Assembly (NCBI GenBank): GCA_000372185.1
Contig: AQUA01000001.1
Coordinates: 1-64,000 of the forward strand
Direction of reading: 5' to 3'
Source of the DNA: an actinobacterium SCGC AAA278-O22
GTDB lineage: Bacteria; Actinomycetota; Actinomycetes; Nanopelagicales; Nanopelagicaceae
DNA: 64,000 nt
Positions 56,737 through 64,000 of this stretch are shown here, piece by piece. The position numbers were made by a program, and so were the translations under genes. The notes under the pieces are model-generated. The model saw only the letters and a list, made by a program, of their open reading frames with translations. It was not told where the DNA came from and searched no databases. Within the stretch, counting starts at the first letter, position 1. Each line of letters opens with the position of its first letter.

Positions 56737-57744
56737 ATGTCTAATTCAATTAAATTCGCAGTCATTGGCGCTGGTCGCATTGGGGTAGTCCATGCTTCAT
56801 CCGTTTCTAAGATTCCGGGCGCAACTCTTGAGTACGTTGTAGATCCCATCAAAGAAAGTGCAGATAAGCTAGCGTCGCAATTTGGATGCAAGGCTGCCTA
56901 CGATGCCGAGGCAATAATCAAGTCAGGTGAAGTGGACGCCGTCATTATCGGTTCTCCGACTCCCACACATGTGCCCCTTTTGAGTACCGCAATCGATCAA
57001 GGAATACATGCGCTGTGTGAAAAGCCAATTGATCTTGATATTAAGAATGTTGATGAGCTTCGCCAGAAGGCTAATTCTGCGAAAACCCACATTTCAATCG
57101 GATTCAATCGCCGCTTTGACCCTGAGTACAACACTGCAAAAAAGAAGGTATCTGAGGGAGTGATTGGCGAAATTGAACAGGTGATTATCATCAGCCGAGA
57201 CCCTGCGCCAGCTCCCCAGGCATATATACATGTATCCGGCGGTATTTTTAGAGATATGACTATTCACGATTTCGATATGGCGCGCTATTTCGTGCCGGAT
57301 ATCGTTGAAGTATCAGCTCTAGGTACAAACTCCTTCTGTGACTACATCAAGGAAGAAAATGACTTTGACAATGTGACTGTTACCATGCGAGGGGCAAAAA
57401 ATGAATTAATTACAATCGTAAATTCTCGCCATGCTTCCTTTGGATACGACCAACGCATAGAGGTTTTTGGCGAAAAAGGAATGCTACAGACTGACAATAT
57501 AACTCCGTCAACTGTGAAATTATCAAACGGTGAAGTCACAAGCTCTACTGATGCTTACCTCCAATTTTTCATCGAGAGATACTCGCTTGCGTACCAATAT
57601 GAATTAGAAGCCTTTATTCGAGGCATACAGGACGGAAAACAGTATGGGTCAACGTATGATGATGGAAGAGCAGCCTTAATCCTTGCAGATGCGGCAGTTG
57701 AATCAAGCCGCACCGGCAAGGCAGTCAAGGTCAATTTAAATTAA
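56737..57744 (+). CDS. iolG: Inositol 2-dehydrogenase
   Basis: It oxidises myo-inositol to 2-keto-myo-inositol (scyllo-inosose) with NAD+. 335 residues. KFAVIGAGRIGVVHASSVSK, HALCEKPIDLDIKNV with the catalytic Lys, ISIGFNRRFDPEYN and VSGGIFRDMTIHDFDMARYF with the Asp-His pair are the clearest IolG signatures in the window. It converges on iolE with one base between stops. Confidence 0.92.
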   Translation: MSNSIKFAVIGAGRIGVVHASSVSKIPGATLEYVVDPIKESADKLASQFGCKAAYDAEAIIKSGEVDAVIIGSPTPTHVPLLSTAIDQGIHALCEKPIDLDIKNVDELRQKANSAKTHISIGFNRRFDPEYNTAKKKVSEGVIGEIEQVIIISRDPAPAPQAYIHVSGGIFRDMTIHDFDMARYFVPDIVEVSALGTNSFCDYIKEENDFDNVTVTMRGAKNELITIVNSRHASFGYDQRIEVFGEKGMLQTDNITPSTVKLSNGEVTSSTDAYLQFFIERYSLAYQYELEAFIRGIQDGKQYGSTYDDGRAALILADAAVESSRTGKAVKVNLN

Positions 57745-57745
57745 T

Positions 57746-58633
57746 TTAGAGCTCGGCCTCAATCGCGCGTAGGAAAGCTACGCTCTGTCGGGCTGACTCT
57801 ATTGGTCCTGTACCAGGTGCAGGTTCAGATTGAATTGTTAGATCTTGTTCAAGTACAAACCATCCGTCATACCCGGCCTTCACGACAAGGTTGATCACAA
57901 TTTGCTTCATATCGATATCGCCTTGACCCAAGGGCATGTACAAACTATTGCAGACGCCTTCGTAATAAGTAATTTGCCCGCTACGAACCTTCTCAGCTTG
58001 CTTTGCATTGACATCTTTCATGTGTACATGCGCAACTCTGTCAGAATGCCTCTCTGAGAATTCAACAGGATCAGTTCCACCAATAAACATATGTCCTGTA
58101 TCAAGGCAAAACTTAATATTTGAACCTTTTACGACGCGCATTACATCATCGAGAGTCTCAACCATTGTCCCTACATGCGGATGAAGTACCGCATCTACAC
58201 CTTGTGCGTCACACGCTTCTCGAATGCGATTGAGATTGGTAAACATTCGTTGCCAACCAGCGTCATCCAACTCAGGTCTCTTTGTGTCATAGCCGTCTAG
58301 ACCAGTATTTGCGGCAAGCACTAATTCATAGGCTCCGGTCGCCTTGTAGCTTTTGAGTTCCTCGCGAACTTCAGGGAGCGGGTCATGATCCTCACGATGT
58401 ATTACGATGGGGAAGAAACCTCCTATGGCTTCCATATGTAAGGCTTTAAGAACTTTTGCTCTTTCTTCCGCGGCCGCAGGTAAGAAACCAGCCGGTCCAA
58501 ACTCTGTGGCACCAAGCCCAAGCTCAGACATTTCTTTAAGAACTCGATCCGGACCCATCTGATGCCCCCAACCGGGTGCTTCACACACACCCCAAGAGAT
58601 TGGAGCGCCTGCGATTTTTAGTTTCTTTCCCAT
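57746..58633 (-). CDS. iolE: Myo-inosose-2 dehydratase
   Basis: It dehydrates 2-keto-myo-inositol to the trihydroxycyclohexadione that IolD hydrolyses. 295 residues, TIM barrel. IAGAPISWGVCEAPGWGHQM at the start is the actinobacterial IolE signature; AVLHPHVGTMVE, FCLDTGHMFIGGTDP, AHVHMKDVN and FVLEQDLT carry the metal ligands. Last gene of the minus-strand operon ALDH-iolD-aldolase-oxidoreductase-dehydrogenase-iolE. Confidence 0.94.
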   Translation of the reverse strand: MGKKLKIAGAPISWGVCEAPGWGHQMGPDRVLKEMSELGLGATEFGPAGFLPAAAEERAKVLKALHMEAIGGFFPIVIHREDHDPLPEVREELKSYKATGAYELVLAANTGLDGYDTKRPELDDAGWQRMFTNLNRIREACDAQGVDAVLHPHVGTMVETLDDVMRVVKGSNIKFCLDTGHMFIGGTDPVEFSERHSDRVAHVHMKDVNAKQAEKVRSGQITYYEGVCNSLYMPLGQGDIDMKQIVINLVVKAGYDGWFVLEQDLTIQSEPAPGTGPIESARQSVAFLRAIEAEL

Positions 58634-58636
58634 TCT

Positions 58637-59560
58637 TCACCCATTTCTTAAGTTAGCTATTGCCTTTGGAACGTTTCCCTCGAGTACATCTCTTACTCCA
58701 CGTGCAGCATCTTGATATGTCATTATCGTTGAATTGATACTGAGACCCATTACGTGAGGAGTAAGAATTACATTTTCATGATCAAATATGGGGTGATGCT
58801 TTGGAGGTTCAAAGTCGAATGAATCTAGCCCCAGACCCGAAATCTTTCCAGAATTGAGTGCTTCTAAGGCATCATCGAGTTGAACCAGCCCTCCCCTACT
58901 ACAGTTAATTATAACTACCCCGTCAGTCATCAAACTTATACTATTTGCATTTATGATGTTCGAATTTTCGTTAGTTAGCGGAATGTGCAAAGTAAGAAAA
59001 TGTGAATTTTTTAAAACCGTTTCGAAGTTTGAAGAAAATTTGGATGGAACTTCAGTAAATGGATCATATGCAAGGACTTTCATTCCAAATACCTGTGCAT
59101 ACTCGGCGACTTTTTTTCCGATTCGACCATAACCAATAATCCCCAGTGTTGATCCCTGTAGGTCCCCAACAGGATATTTTGAACGCTCATCCCACTTACC
59201 AGTTTGAACGACCTTGGTGAGGGGTTTTAATCTCTTGCAGAGGGCTAAGAGGTGGGAGAAAGTGCCCTCAGCTACGGCGATTGAATTACTCCCTGGAGTG
59301 ATCACTACAGGAATTCTTCTCTTGTCAGCTTCTTCGATATCAACTAATTCAACACCAACTCCTGTTCTAGCAATTACCTTAAGGCTTTTCATTTTCTCAA
59401 AAATTAATTTATCAAATTTGAAGTTCGCGCGAACTATCGCGCCACTTGCATGCTCTAAATCTTCCGAACTCGGATCTTGAATATATGTAATGTCAGCACC
59501 AAGAATTGGTTGAACAATTTCTGATTCAACCAATCCAAGTCCCACCACTAATTGGTTCAT
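58637..59560 (-). CDS. D-2-hydroxyacid dehydrogenase (phosphoglycerate dehydrogenase-like)
   Basis: About 307 residues. The track start is 17 codons too long; MNQLVVGLGL starts two bases after the preceding stop. NAD site LGIIGYGRIGKKVAEYAQVFG, substrate Arg in INCSRGGLVQLDDALEAL, and catalytic Glu/His towards the end (FEPPKHHPIF, LTPHVMG). SerA-like catalytic part without the ACT domain. Its place between iolE and an inositol dehydrogenase suggests reduction of a 2-keto acid made in the cluster, not serine synthesis. Confidence 0.87.
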   Translation of the reverse strand: MNQLVVGLGLVESEIVQPILGADITYIQDPSSEDLEHASGAIVRANFKFDKLIFEKMKSLKVIARTGVGVELVDIEEADKRRIPVVITPGSNSIAVAEGTFSHLLALCKRLKPLTKVVQTGKWDERSKYPVGDLQGSTLGIIGYGRIGKKVAEYAQVFGMKVLAYDPFTEVPSKFSSNFETVLKNSHFLTLHIPLTNENSNIINANSISLMTDGVVIINCSRGGLVQLDDALEALNSGKISGLGLDSFDFEPPKHHPIFDHENVILTPHVMGLSINSTIMTYQDAARGVRDVLEGNVPKAIANLRNG

Positions 59561-59562
59561 TT

Positions 59563-60768
59563 TTACCGAATTGCCGAAGTCGTTCCCGCAGTTGGTGTGA
59601 TTTTCACCCATTGACCACTTGCAGCAGATTCTTCGGCACCAGTCACTACCTTTGCTGCTGCCACAGCATCATGGATATTTGAATTCAGACGTGGCCCGCC
59701 AAGATAAGCCTCAATAAATTTGCGAGCTTCAATTACTTTTAAGTCGTCATAACCCATTGATGTACCTGATCCAGGTTGAAATTTTCCGAAATCTCCCATT
59801 AAGTTATTTGCCATTATGCGCTGATAACCAACATGGGCACCTTTTCGACCAATTGCAAGTTCGAGTTCATTCAATCGCTCGAAATCCCATTTTAGTGAGC
59901 CATTTGTTCCATATATTTCAAAGTTATAGGAAGCACGTGGACCGACAGATACTCGAGAAGCTTCAAGTGTTCCCACTGCGCCTGTGGCAACCGCATTATC
60001 TGCGAAACGAATCAACATTCCGCCATAATCTTCATTTTCAACAGGTTTCTTTTCACCACCTTCAATCACATCAAAGTGTGTTCCAGAACCCATTTGTAAT
60101 ACTGGTCTTTCTGTAACAACAGTTTTAGTGATTCCAGAAACCTCAGAAATTGGCCCAAGAATGTATTGAATCTGGTCAGCTAAATGACCCATCAAATCTC
60201 CGAGGACTCCGCTTCCAGCATATTCACGAATAAATCTCCATGAGAGAGCTCCATTGGGATCTGCAGAATAATCAGCAAAATACGAACCTCTTACATTTGT
60301 AATAGTTCCAATTTGACCTTCTGCAATTAATTTCTTTGCATATTCAACTGCCGGCGGGTGACGATAATTGAAGCCAATTGAAGTTTCGACTTGTGCTTTG
60401 TTTGCAGCAGCTTCAACTTTTATTGTTTCATGAGCGCCACGCCCAACAGGTTTTTCAATCCAAAAAGCCTTCCCTGCTTCAGCTGCAGCGATACCCATTT
60501 CCATATGCAGAAAATTAGGGGAACAAATAGAAACCACATCCACATCAGGATGCCTTAGAACTTCAAGGTAATCTGTAGTAAATTCACGATACCCAAGCAC
60601 TTCATGAGCATACTTAGCACGATCAGGTGCTGTGTCTGCGGCGATAATCAACTTGCACTCAACTTCAAGCTCAGGGTAAATGTGACTTAGTGCCTGGTAT
60701 GCGCGTGTATGTAGATTTCCCATCCAACCAACACTTATTAATCCTACACCAATCGTTTTCTTGCTCAT
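59563..60768 (-). CDS. Gfo/Idh/MocA oxidoreductase (inositol dehydrogenase-like)
   Basis: 401 residues. GVGLISVGWMGNLHTRAYQAL, FWIEKPVGRGAHETIK, GFNYRHPPAVEYAKKLI and GDLMGHLADQIQYILG. The layout (LSWRFIREYAGSGVLGDLMGH against MSWRYKGGPGSGALADIGSH at 45761) marks the two as distant paralogues of the long ~390-400 residue type. Probably acts on another inositol isomer or keto-inositol. Overlaps the aldolase gene by four bases. Confidence 0.86.
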   Translation of the reverse strand: MSKKTIGVGLISVGWMGNLHTRAYQALSHIYPELEVECKLIIAADTAPDRAKYAHEVLGYREFTTDYLEVLRHPDVDVVSICSPNFLHMEMGIAAAEAGKAFWIEKPVGRGAHETIKVEAAANKAQVETSIGFNYRHPPAVEYAKKLIAEGQIGTITNVRGSYFADYSADPNGALSWRFIREYAGSGVLGDLMGHLADQIQYILGPISEVSGITKTVVTERPVLQMGSGTHFDVIEGGEKKPVENEDYGGMLIRFADNAVATGAVGTLEASRVSVGPRASYNFEIYGTNGSLKWDFERLNELELAIGRKGAHVGYQRIMANNLMGDFGKFQPGSGTSMGYDDLKVIEARKFIEAYLGGPRLNSNIHDAVAAAKVVTGAEESAASGQWVKITPTAGTTSAIR

Positions 60769-61538
60769 ATTTCTCCCTTTGCTTCTTCTAGTACTTTGGT
60801 AAATGCATTTGCAAGCAGCGTTGAATCACTTCCGATTGCTATAAAGGTAAAACCTAATTTGCGATACTCAACAGCCCCTGCTGAATCAAAAGCCAGAATG
60901 CCAGGCTGCTTTCCTTGATTCTTGCAAGCCAGAACGACTTTGGTGAGAGCTTCAAGATACTTTGGGTTCTTAAAATCTCTCGGTATACCAAGGGCAAAAC
61001 TTAAATCAGCTGGTCCAACAAATAAAATGTCGACACCTTCAACACTTGCAATTTCTTCAACCTTTTCAAGTGCGCCTAAAGTCTCTATTTGAACTATGCA
61101 TGTCGCTTTCGATGGAGCATTGAGGAACTCGAGATCTCTTCCCCATCGTGCACCTCGGTTGTAGGTAGCAACACCTCGATCTCCATAGGGTGGAGTACTG
61201 AAGTGCTTGACTACTTCATGGACTTGCTCAACGTTTTCAATTCGGGGAATCATCACTCCTGCGACTCCAGCATCAAGAACTCTGCCAATTCGAATCCTTT
61301 CTGCTGATTCGACTCGCACGAGAGGTGTTATTCCATATGCACCAGCAGCGAGAACTGTTGGGCCAACTTGATCTTCGCCCCCTGCACCATGCTCGAGATC
61401 TAATAGAACCCAGTCCATGCCTCCAACAGCAGCGATTTCAACCGCAACCGAAGAGGCTAGTCCTACAAAAGTGCCATACGTTATTTCGCCTGTTCTTATG
61501 CGCGTCTTAAATGCGCCTCTATCTAAAGGTGACTTCAC
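60765..61538 (-). CDS. HpcH/HpaI-family aldolase
   Basis: 257 residues of the class II pyruvate aldolase family. GMDWVLLDLEHGAGGEDQV holds the catalytic His region, GVMIPRIENVEQVHEVV and RGARWG are family marks, IQIE/IVQIETLGALEKVEEI and LFVGPADLSFALG carry the metal Glu and Asp. The family cleaves 2-keto-4-hydroxy acids to pyruvate and an aldehyde. In this operon the substrate is unknown; a keto acid from a side branch of cyclitol breakdown is possible. It directly follows iolD. Confidence 0.88.
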   Translation of the reverse strand: MKSPLDRGAFKTRIRTGEITYGTFVGLASSVAVEIAAVGGMDWVLLDLEHGAGGEDQVGPTVLAAGAYGITPLVRVESAERIRIGRVLDAGVAGVMIPRIENVEQVHEVVKHFSTPPYGDRGVATYNRGARWGRDLEFLNAPSKATCIVQIETLGALEKVEEIASVEGVDILFVGPADLSFALGIPRDFKNPKYLEALTKVVLACKNQGKQPGILAFDSAGAVEYRKLGFTFIAIGSDSTLLANAFTKVLEEAKGEI

Positions 61539-63506
61539 TTACGCATGCCACCTTTGAGTTTTGAGTCCCTCGTTGTAATCATTACGGGGAACTTCAAGCC
61601 AAGGCTGATCACCAGAATCTACTTCAGCAGGAGCAACGTCCCACCAAACTTCCGAAGGTGGTAGTAACTCGTGCTGAATAGTGGGAACAACGATAACAAT
61701 TGGGCCTTTCTCAGTTCTTGTCTTTGCTAACACATCACGTACCTCAGAGTTGGTTACAGGGCGGTAAGTTTTCGCTCCCATGCCTTCAGCCATCTTTACT
61801 AAATCTATCTTGAGATAATCACCCTCAAGTCGTGGCGCTTTTCCAGGAGCTGTTGCTGATTGTGAAACGGATGGTCCATCCTCGCGGTATCTAAATTCGT
61901 TACCGAAATGATGTCCGACTCGCCACATCTGAAGTCGGCGAATAACCTGATAACCATGATTCTCAGATACAACGAAAGTGACATCAAGCCTTTCTTGTGC
62001 GGCAGTCACGATTTCAGTTGGAGCCATAACAAAAGTTCCGTCACCGATAAAAGTGATAATTCGCTTTTTTGTATCTGGATTTGCTAGCCGAACTCCAATT
62101 GCAGCCGGAATCTCATAACCCATGCATGAAAAGCCAAATTCGGTATGCGCGATTCTTCCATTTGTAGCATCCCACACCTTCAGAATGTCTCCAGGAGGAC
62201 CTCCAGCAGCAGTGATAATTACATCTCCAGATTGAGATGCTTCTTGCATGAGACCAATAAGTTGCCCTTGAGTGAGCACAGCATCAGTGGCAGGAGAATC
62301 TAGATTTGATTTATCGAATGGAACATCTGGATTTATAGAATCCCATCGAACTTTATTCCAAATGTTCATCTCCTTTATAACTTCATCACTCCAGTTTTTT
62401 GGGACTCGGTAGCTTCCCAAGGCCTTGAGCAGTGCTGTCATTGAAATTTTTGCATCACCTAGAATTGGTGCCGCACCTTGTTTAAATGCATCTAACTCAG
62501 CAACGTTAATCGAAACGAATTTAACTTCAGGATTGTGGAAAATTGATTGAGAAGCAGTTGCAAAATCCGTAAGTCTTGTTCCTATGCTTATTACAACATC
62601 AGCTTTACCTACAATATGATTAGCAGCCGGAGATCCTTCAAGGCCAATTCCTTGCATAAACCAATCACCTGGGTTTTGTACAGCACTCTTTCCGCCGAAG
62701 GTTTCACAGACTGGAATTCCTGTCGCATTAGCTAAGGCCTCCAGCTCGACAGTTGCTTCAGAATAAGTAATTCCACCACCTGCAATAATTACAGGCGCTT
62801 TTGCATTGGAAATAATCTTTGCCACTGCCTCCACATCATCCTGTGAAGGTACGGGGCGACGAATTTTCCACTCACGTTCTTTGAAGAACTCAACAGGCCA
62901 ATCAAACGCGTGCGATTGGACGTCCTGTGGAAGAGCAAGAACAACCGCACCAGTGTCGACAGTGCTTGAAAGAACTCGAAAAGCTTGAGGCAATGAATAC
63001 AACAATTGTTCAGGGCGTGAAATGCGATCGAAAAATCGTGAGACTGGCCTGAAGGCATCATTGACCGTCAAGTCAGGTTGATTTGGATTTTCGAGCTGTT
63101 GCAAAACAGGGCCTTGACGTCGAGTCGCGTACGCATCACCTGGTAATAGCAATAGTGGAACACGGTTTACTGTTGCAAGAGCAGCCGCCGTAACCATATT
63201 CATCGCTCCTGGTCCAATTGAAGCAGTAACTGCAATTACTTGTTTGCGATTGGTTGCTTTGGCAAATGCGGTTGCTGCGTGAGCCAGACCTTGTTCATTT
63301 CTTCCTTGGACGAAAGGGAGAATGTCACTGTATTGATCAAGCGCCTGACCAAGTCCAGCAACGTTCCCATGACCGAAAATTCCCATTGCTGCAGGGACGA
63401 ATCTCCTACGAACCCCATCTGAAACAGAGTATTGCGCCGCGAGAAACTTGAGAACCGCCTGAGCAACAGTTAGACGTACAGTTTCACCATAATTTGGCTT
63501 TGTCAT
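61539..63506 (-). CDS. iolD: 3D-(3,5/4)-trihydroxycyclohexane-1,2-dione hydrolase
   Basis: A ThDP enzyme that opens the ring to 5-deoxy-D-glucuronate. About 655 residues; the track start is nine codons too long and GGGG precedes the ATG used here (MTKPNYGETVRLT). The Pyr domain has FGHGNVAGLGQAL and QGRNEQGLAHAATAFAK with the cofactor Glu nearby; the PP domain has ITFIGDGTFVMAPTE ending 26 residues later in SENHGYQ, the ThDP-Mg motif. It is 10 bases behind the ALDH gene and leads the aldolase. Confidence 0.96.
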   Translation of the reverse strand: MTKPNYGETVRLTVAQAVLKFLAAQYSVSDGVRRRFVPAAMGIFGHGNVAGLGQALDQYSDILPFVQGRNEQGLAHAATAFAKATNRKQVIAVTASIGPGAMNMVTAAALATVNRVPLLLLPGDAYATRRQGPVLQQLENPNQPDLTVNDAFRPVSRFFDRISRPEQLLYSLPQAFRVLSSTVDTGAVVLALPQDVQSHAFDWPVEFFKEREWKIRRPVPSQDDVEAVAKIISNAKAPVIIAGGGITYSEATVELEALANATGIPVCETFGGKSAVQNPGDWFMQGIGLEGSPAANHIVGKADVVISIGTRLTDFATASQSIFHNPEVKFVSINVAELDAFKQGAAPILGDAKISMTALLKALGSYRVPKNWSDEVIKEMNIWNKVRWDSINPDVPFDKSNLDSPATDAVLTQGQLIGLMQEASQSGDVIITAAGGPPGDILKVWDATNGRIAHTEFGFSCMGYEIPAAIGVRLANPDTKKRIITFIGDGTFVMAPTEIVTAAQERLDVTFVVSENHGYQVIRRLQMWRVGHHFGNEFRYREDGPSVSQSATAPGKAPRLEGDYLKIDLVKMAEGMGAKTYRPVTNSEVRDVLAKTRTEKGPIVIVVPTIQHELLPPSEVWWDVAPAEVDSGDQPWLEVPRNDYNEGLKTQRWHA

Positions 63507-63516
63507 TTTTTCCCCT

Positions 63517-64000
63517 TTACCAGTTTCTTCCATGCAGGATGATTGTTTTAACTTCTGTCATTTCTTCGATTGCGGATTTAACGCCTTCTTTTCCAATTCC
63601 ACTTGCCTTTAAACCTCCATATGGCATCAAATCTGCACGCCACAGTGGAGTCCAATTGATATGAACAATTCCCGAATCAATCTCTCGCGCTGCTCGAATT
63701 GCAGAGTCAACATCTCGCGTGAATACACCCGACCCCAATCCATAGGGGGTGCTGTTGGCGAAATCGAGAGCCTCTTCAACAGAGGTAGCCGTTGAGACTG
63801 CAACAGCAGGTCCAAATAATTCATCTTGAGCAATAGAAGCACTTGGATTGACATCAGCAACAATTGCTGGGGAAACGATAGATCCATCGAGCTCACCACC
63901 GGTTATCAAGGTGGCACCTTCAGAAATTGCAACACGAATCGATGTAGCGACTCTTTCGGCTTCTTTTGCATTAATCAGAGTGCCGACTTCGATACCGTCT
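63517..64000 (-). CDS. Aldehyde dehydrogenase, C-terminal part (cut by window end)
   Basis: The frame is open to the window's last base; the track's first residue is an internal TTG. The visible ~160 residues are an ALDH C-terminus: DELFGPAVAVSTATSVEEALDFAN, PYGLGSGVFTRDVDSAI, VHINWTPLWRADLMPYGGLKASG and the final EMTEVKTIILHGRNW. The catalytic Cys lies outside. It resembles succinate/glyceraldehyde-type NAD ALDHs rather than IolA. First visible gene of the iolD operon, which therefore begins beyond the window. Confidence 0.92.
   Translation of the reverse strand, partial: DGIEVGTLINAKEAERVATSIRVAISEGATLITGGELDGSIVSPAIVADVNPSASIAQDELFGPAVAVSTATSVEEALDFANSTPYGLGSGVFTRDVDSAIRAAREIDSGIVHINWTPLWRADLMPYGGLKASGIGKEGVKSAIEEMTEVKTIILHGRNW

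Overview
The window looks like part of the chromosome of a small-genome freshwater actinobacterium, most like the acI / Nanopelagicales lineage. The evidence is the actinobacterial gene orders (recO-uppS and glyS-dusB-dgt-dnaG), long-form LeuA, a GlnA2-type glutamine synthetase, a heliorhodopsin, moderate GC, very short intergenic gaps and many ATGs placed a few bases after a -10-like hexamer (leaderless style). This assignment comes from gene content only; no rRNA or tRNA gene was seen.

Layout. (1) 1-9.7 kb: the 3' part of a heliorhodopsin gene, a leuA attenuator with a 14-residue leader peptide, leuA, recO, uppS, a ZIP transporter, an ABM-domain protein, glyS, dusB, a DUF218 protein, dgt and the first ~58 codons of dnaG. 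At 9644 the sequence jumps to the opposite strand of the heliorhodopsin gene. The 95 bases 9644-9738 are the exact reverse complement of 1-95, so dnaG and heliorhodopsin are both cut. This looks like an inverted amplification/assembly chimera; the likely native order is nadE-glnA-heliorhodopsin-leuA. (2) 9.7-18.9 kb: heliorhodopsin N-half, glnA2, nadE, panB, MFS exporter, a Lys/Arg/Ala-repeat histone-like protein, marR facing an M13 peptidase across a palindromic operator, and a membrane-anchored protein. (3) 18.9-27.2 kb: an oligopeptide ABC operon (oppC-A-B-D-F), an MFS protein and an alpha/beta hydrolase. (4) 27.3-40.6 kb: tgt; the oxidative pentose phosphate set zwf, gnd, pgl; gabT facing an Orn/Lys/Arg decarboxylase; MFS, SDR, GNATs, a lipoprotein; and TerC behind a yybP-ykoY-type Mn2+ riboswitch. 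(5) 40.6-64 kb: a TauE/SafE protein, then a large inositol (iol) catabolic island that runs off the right edge.

The inositol island holds iolA, iolB, iolD, iolE, iolG, an IolH-like protein, further TIM-barrel isomerases, six Gfo/Idh/MocA oxidoreductases, a CUT2-type ABC importer, a LacI regulator, an HpcH/HpaI aldolase, a 2-hydroxyacid dehydrogenase and a transaldolase-family protein. The kinase iolC and aldolase iolJ are not in the window. The transaldolase-family protein keeps the Schiff-base lysine but has Gln at the position of the transaldolase catalytic Glu, as in fructose-6-phosphate aldolase. It cuts the bond type needed to turn 2-deoxy-5-ketogluconate (phosphate) into malonate semialdehyde plus a dihydroxyacetone unit, so it is a candidate for an alternative cleavage step. 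Three promoters in the island share a TTACA-N5-TTACA direct repeat with 10-bp period, a probable common operator.

Smaller themes: several genes carry short tandem duplications of their own stop-codon region (uppS, nadE, marR, oppA), and both ABC binding-protein genes are followed by strong GC-rich hairpins without a U-tract and encode signal peptides without a lipobox cysteine.
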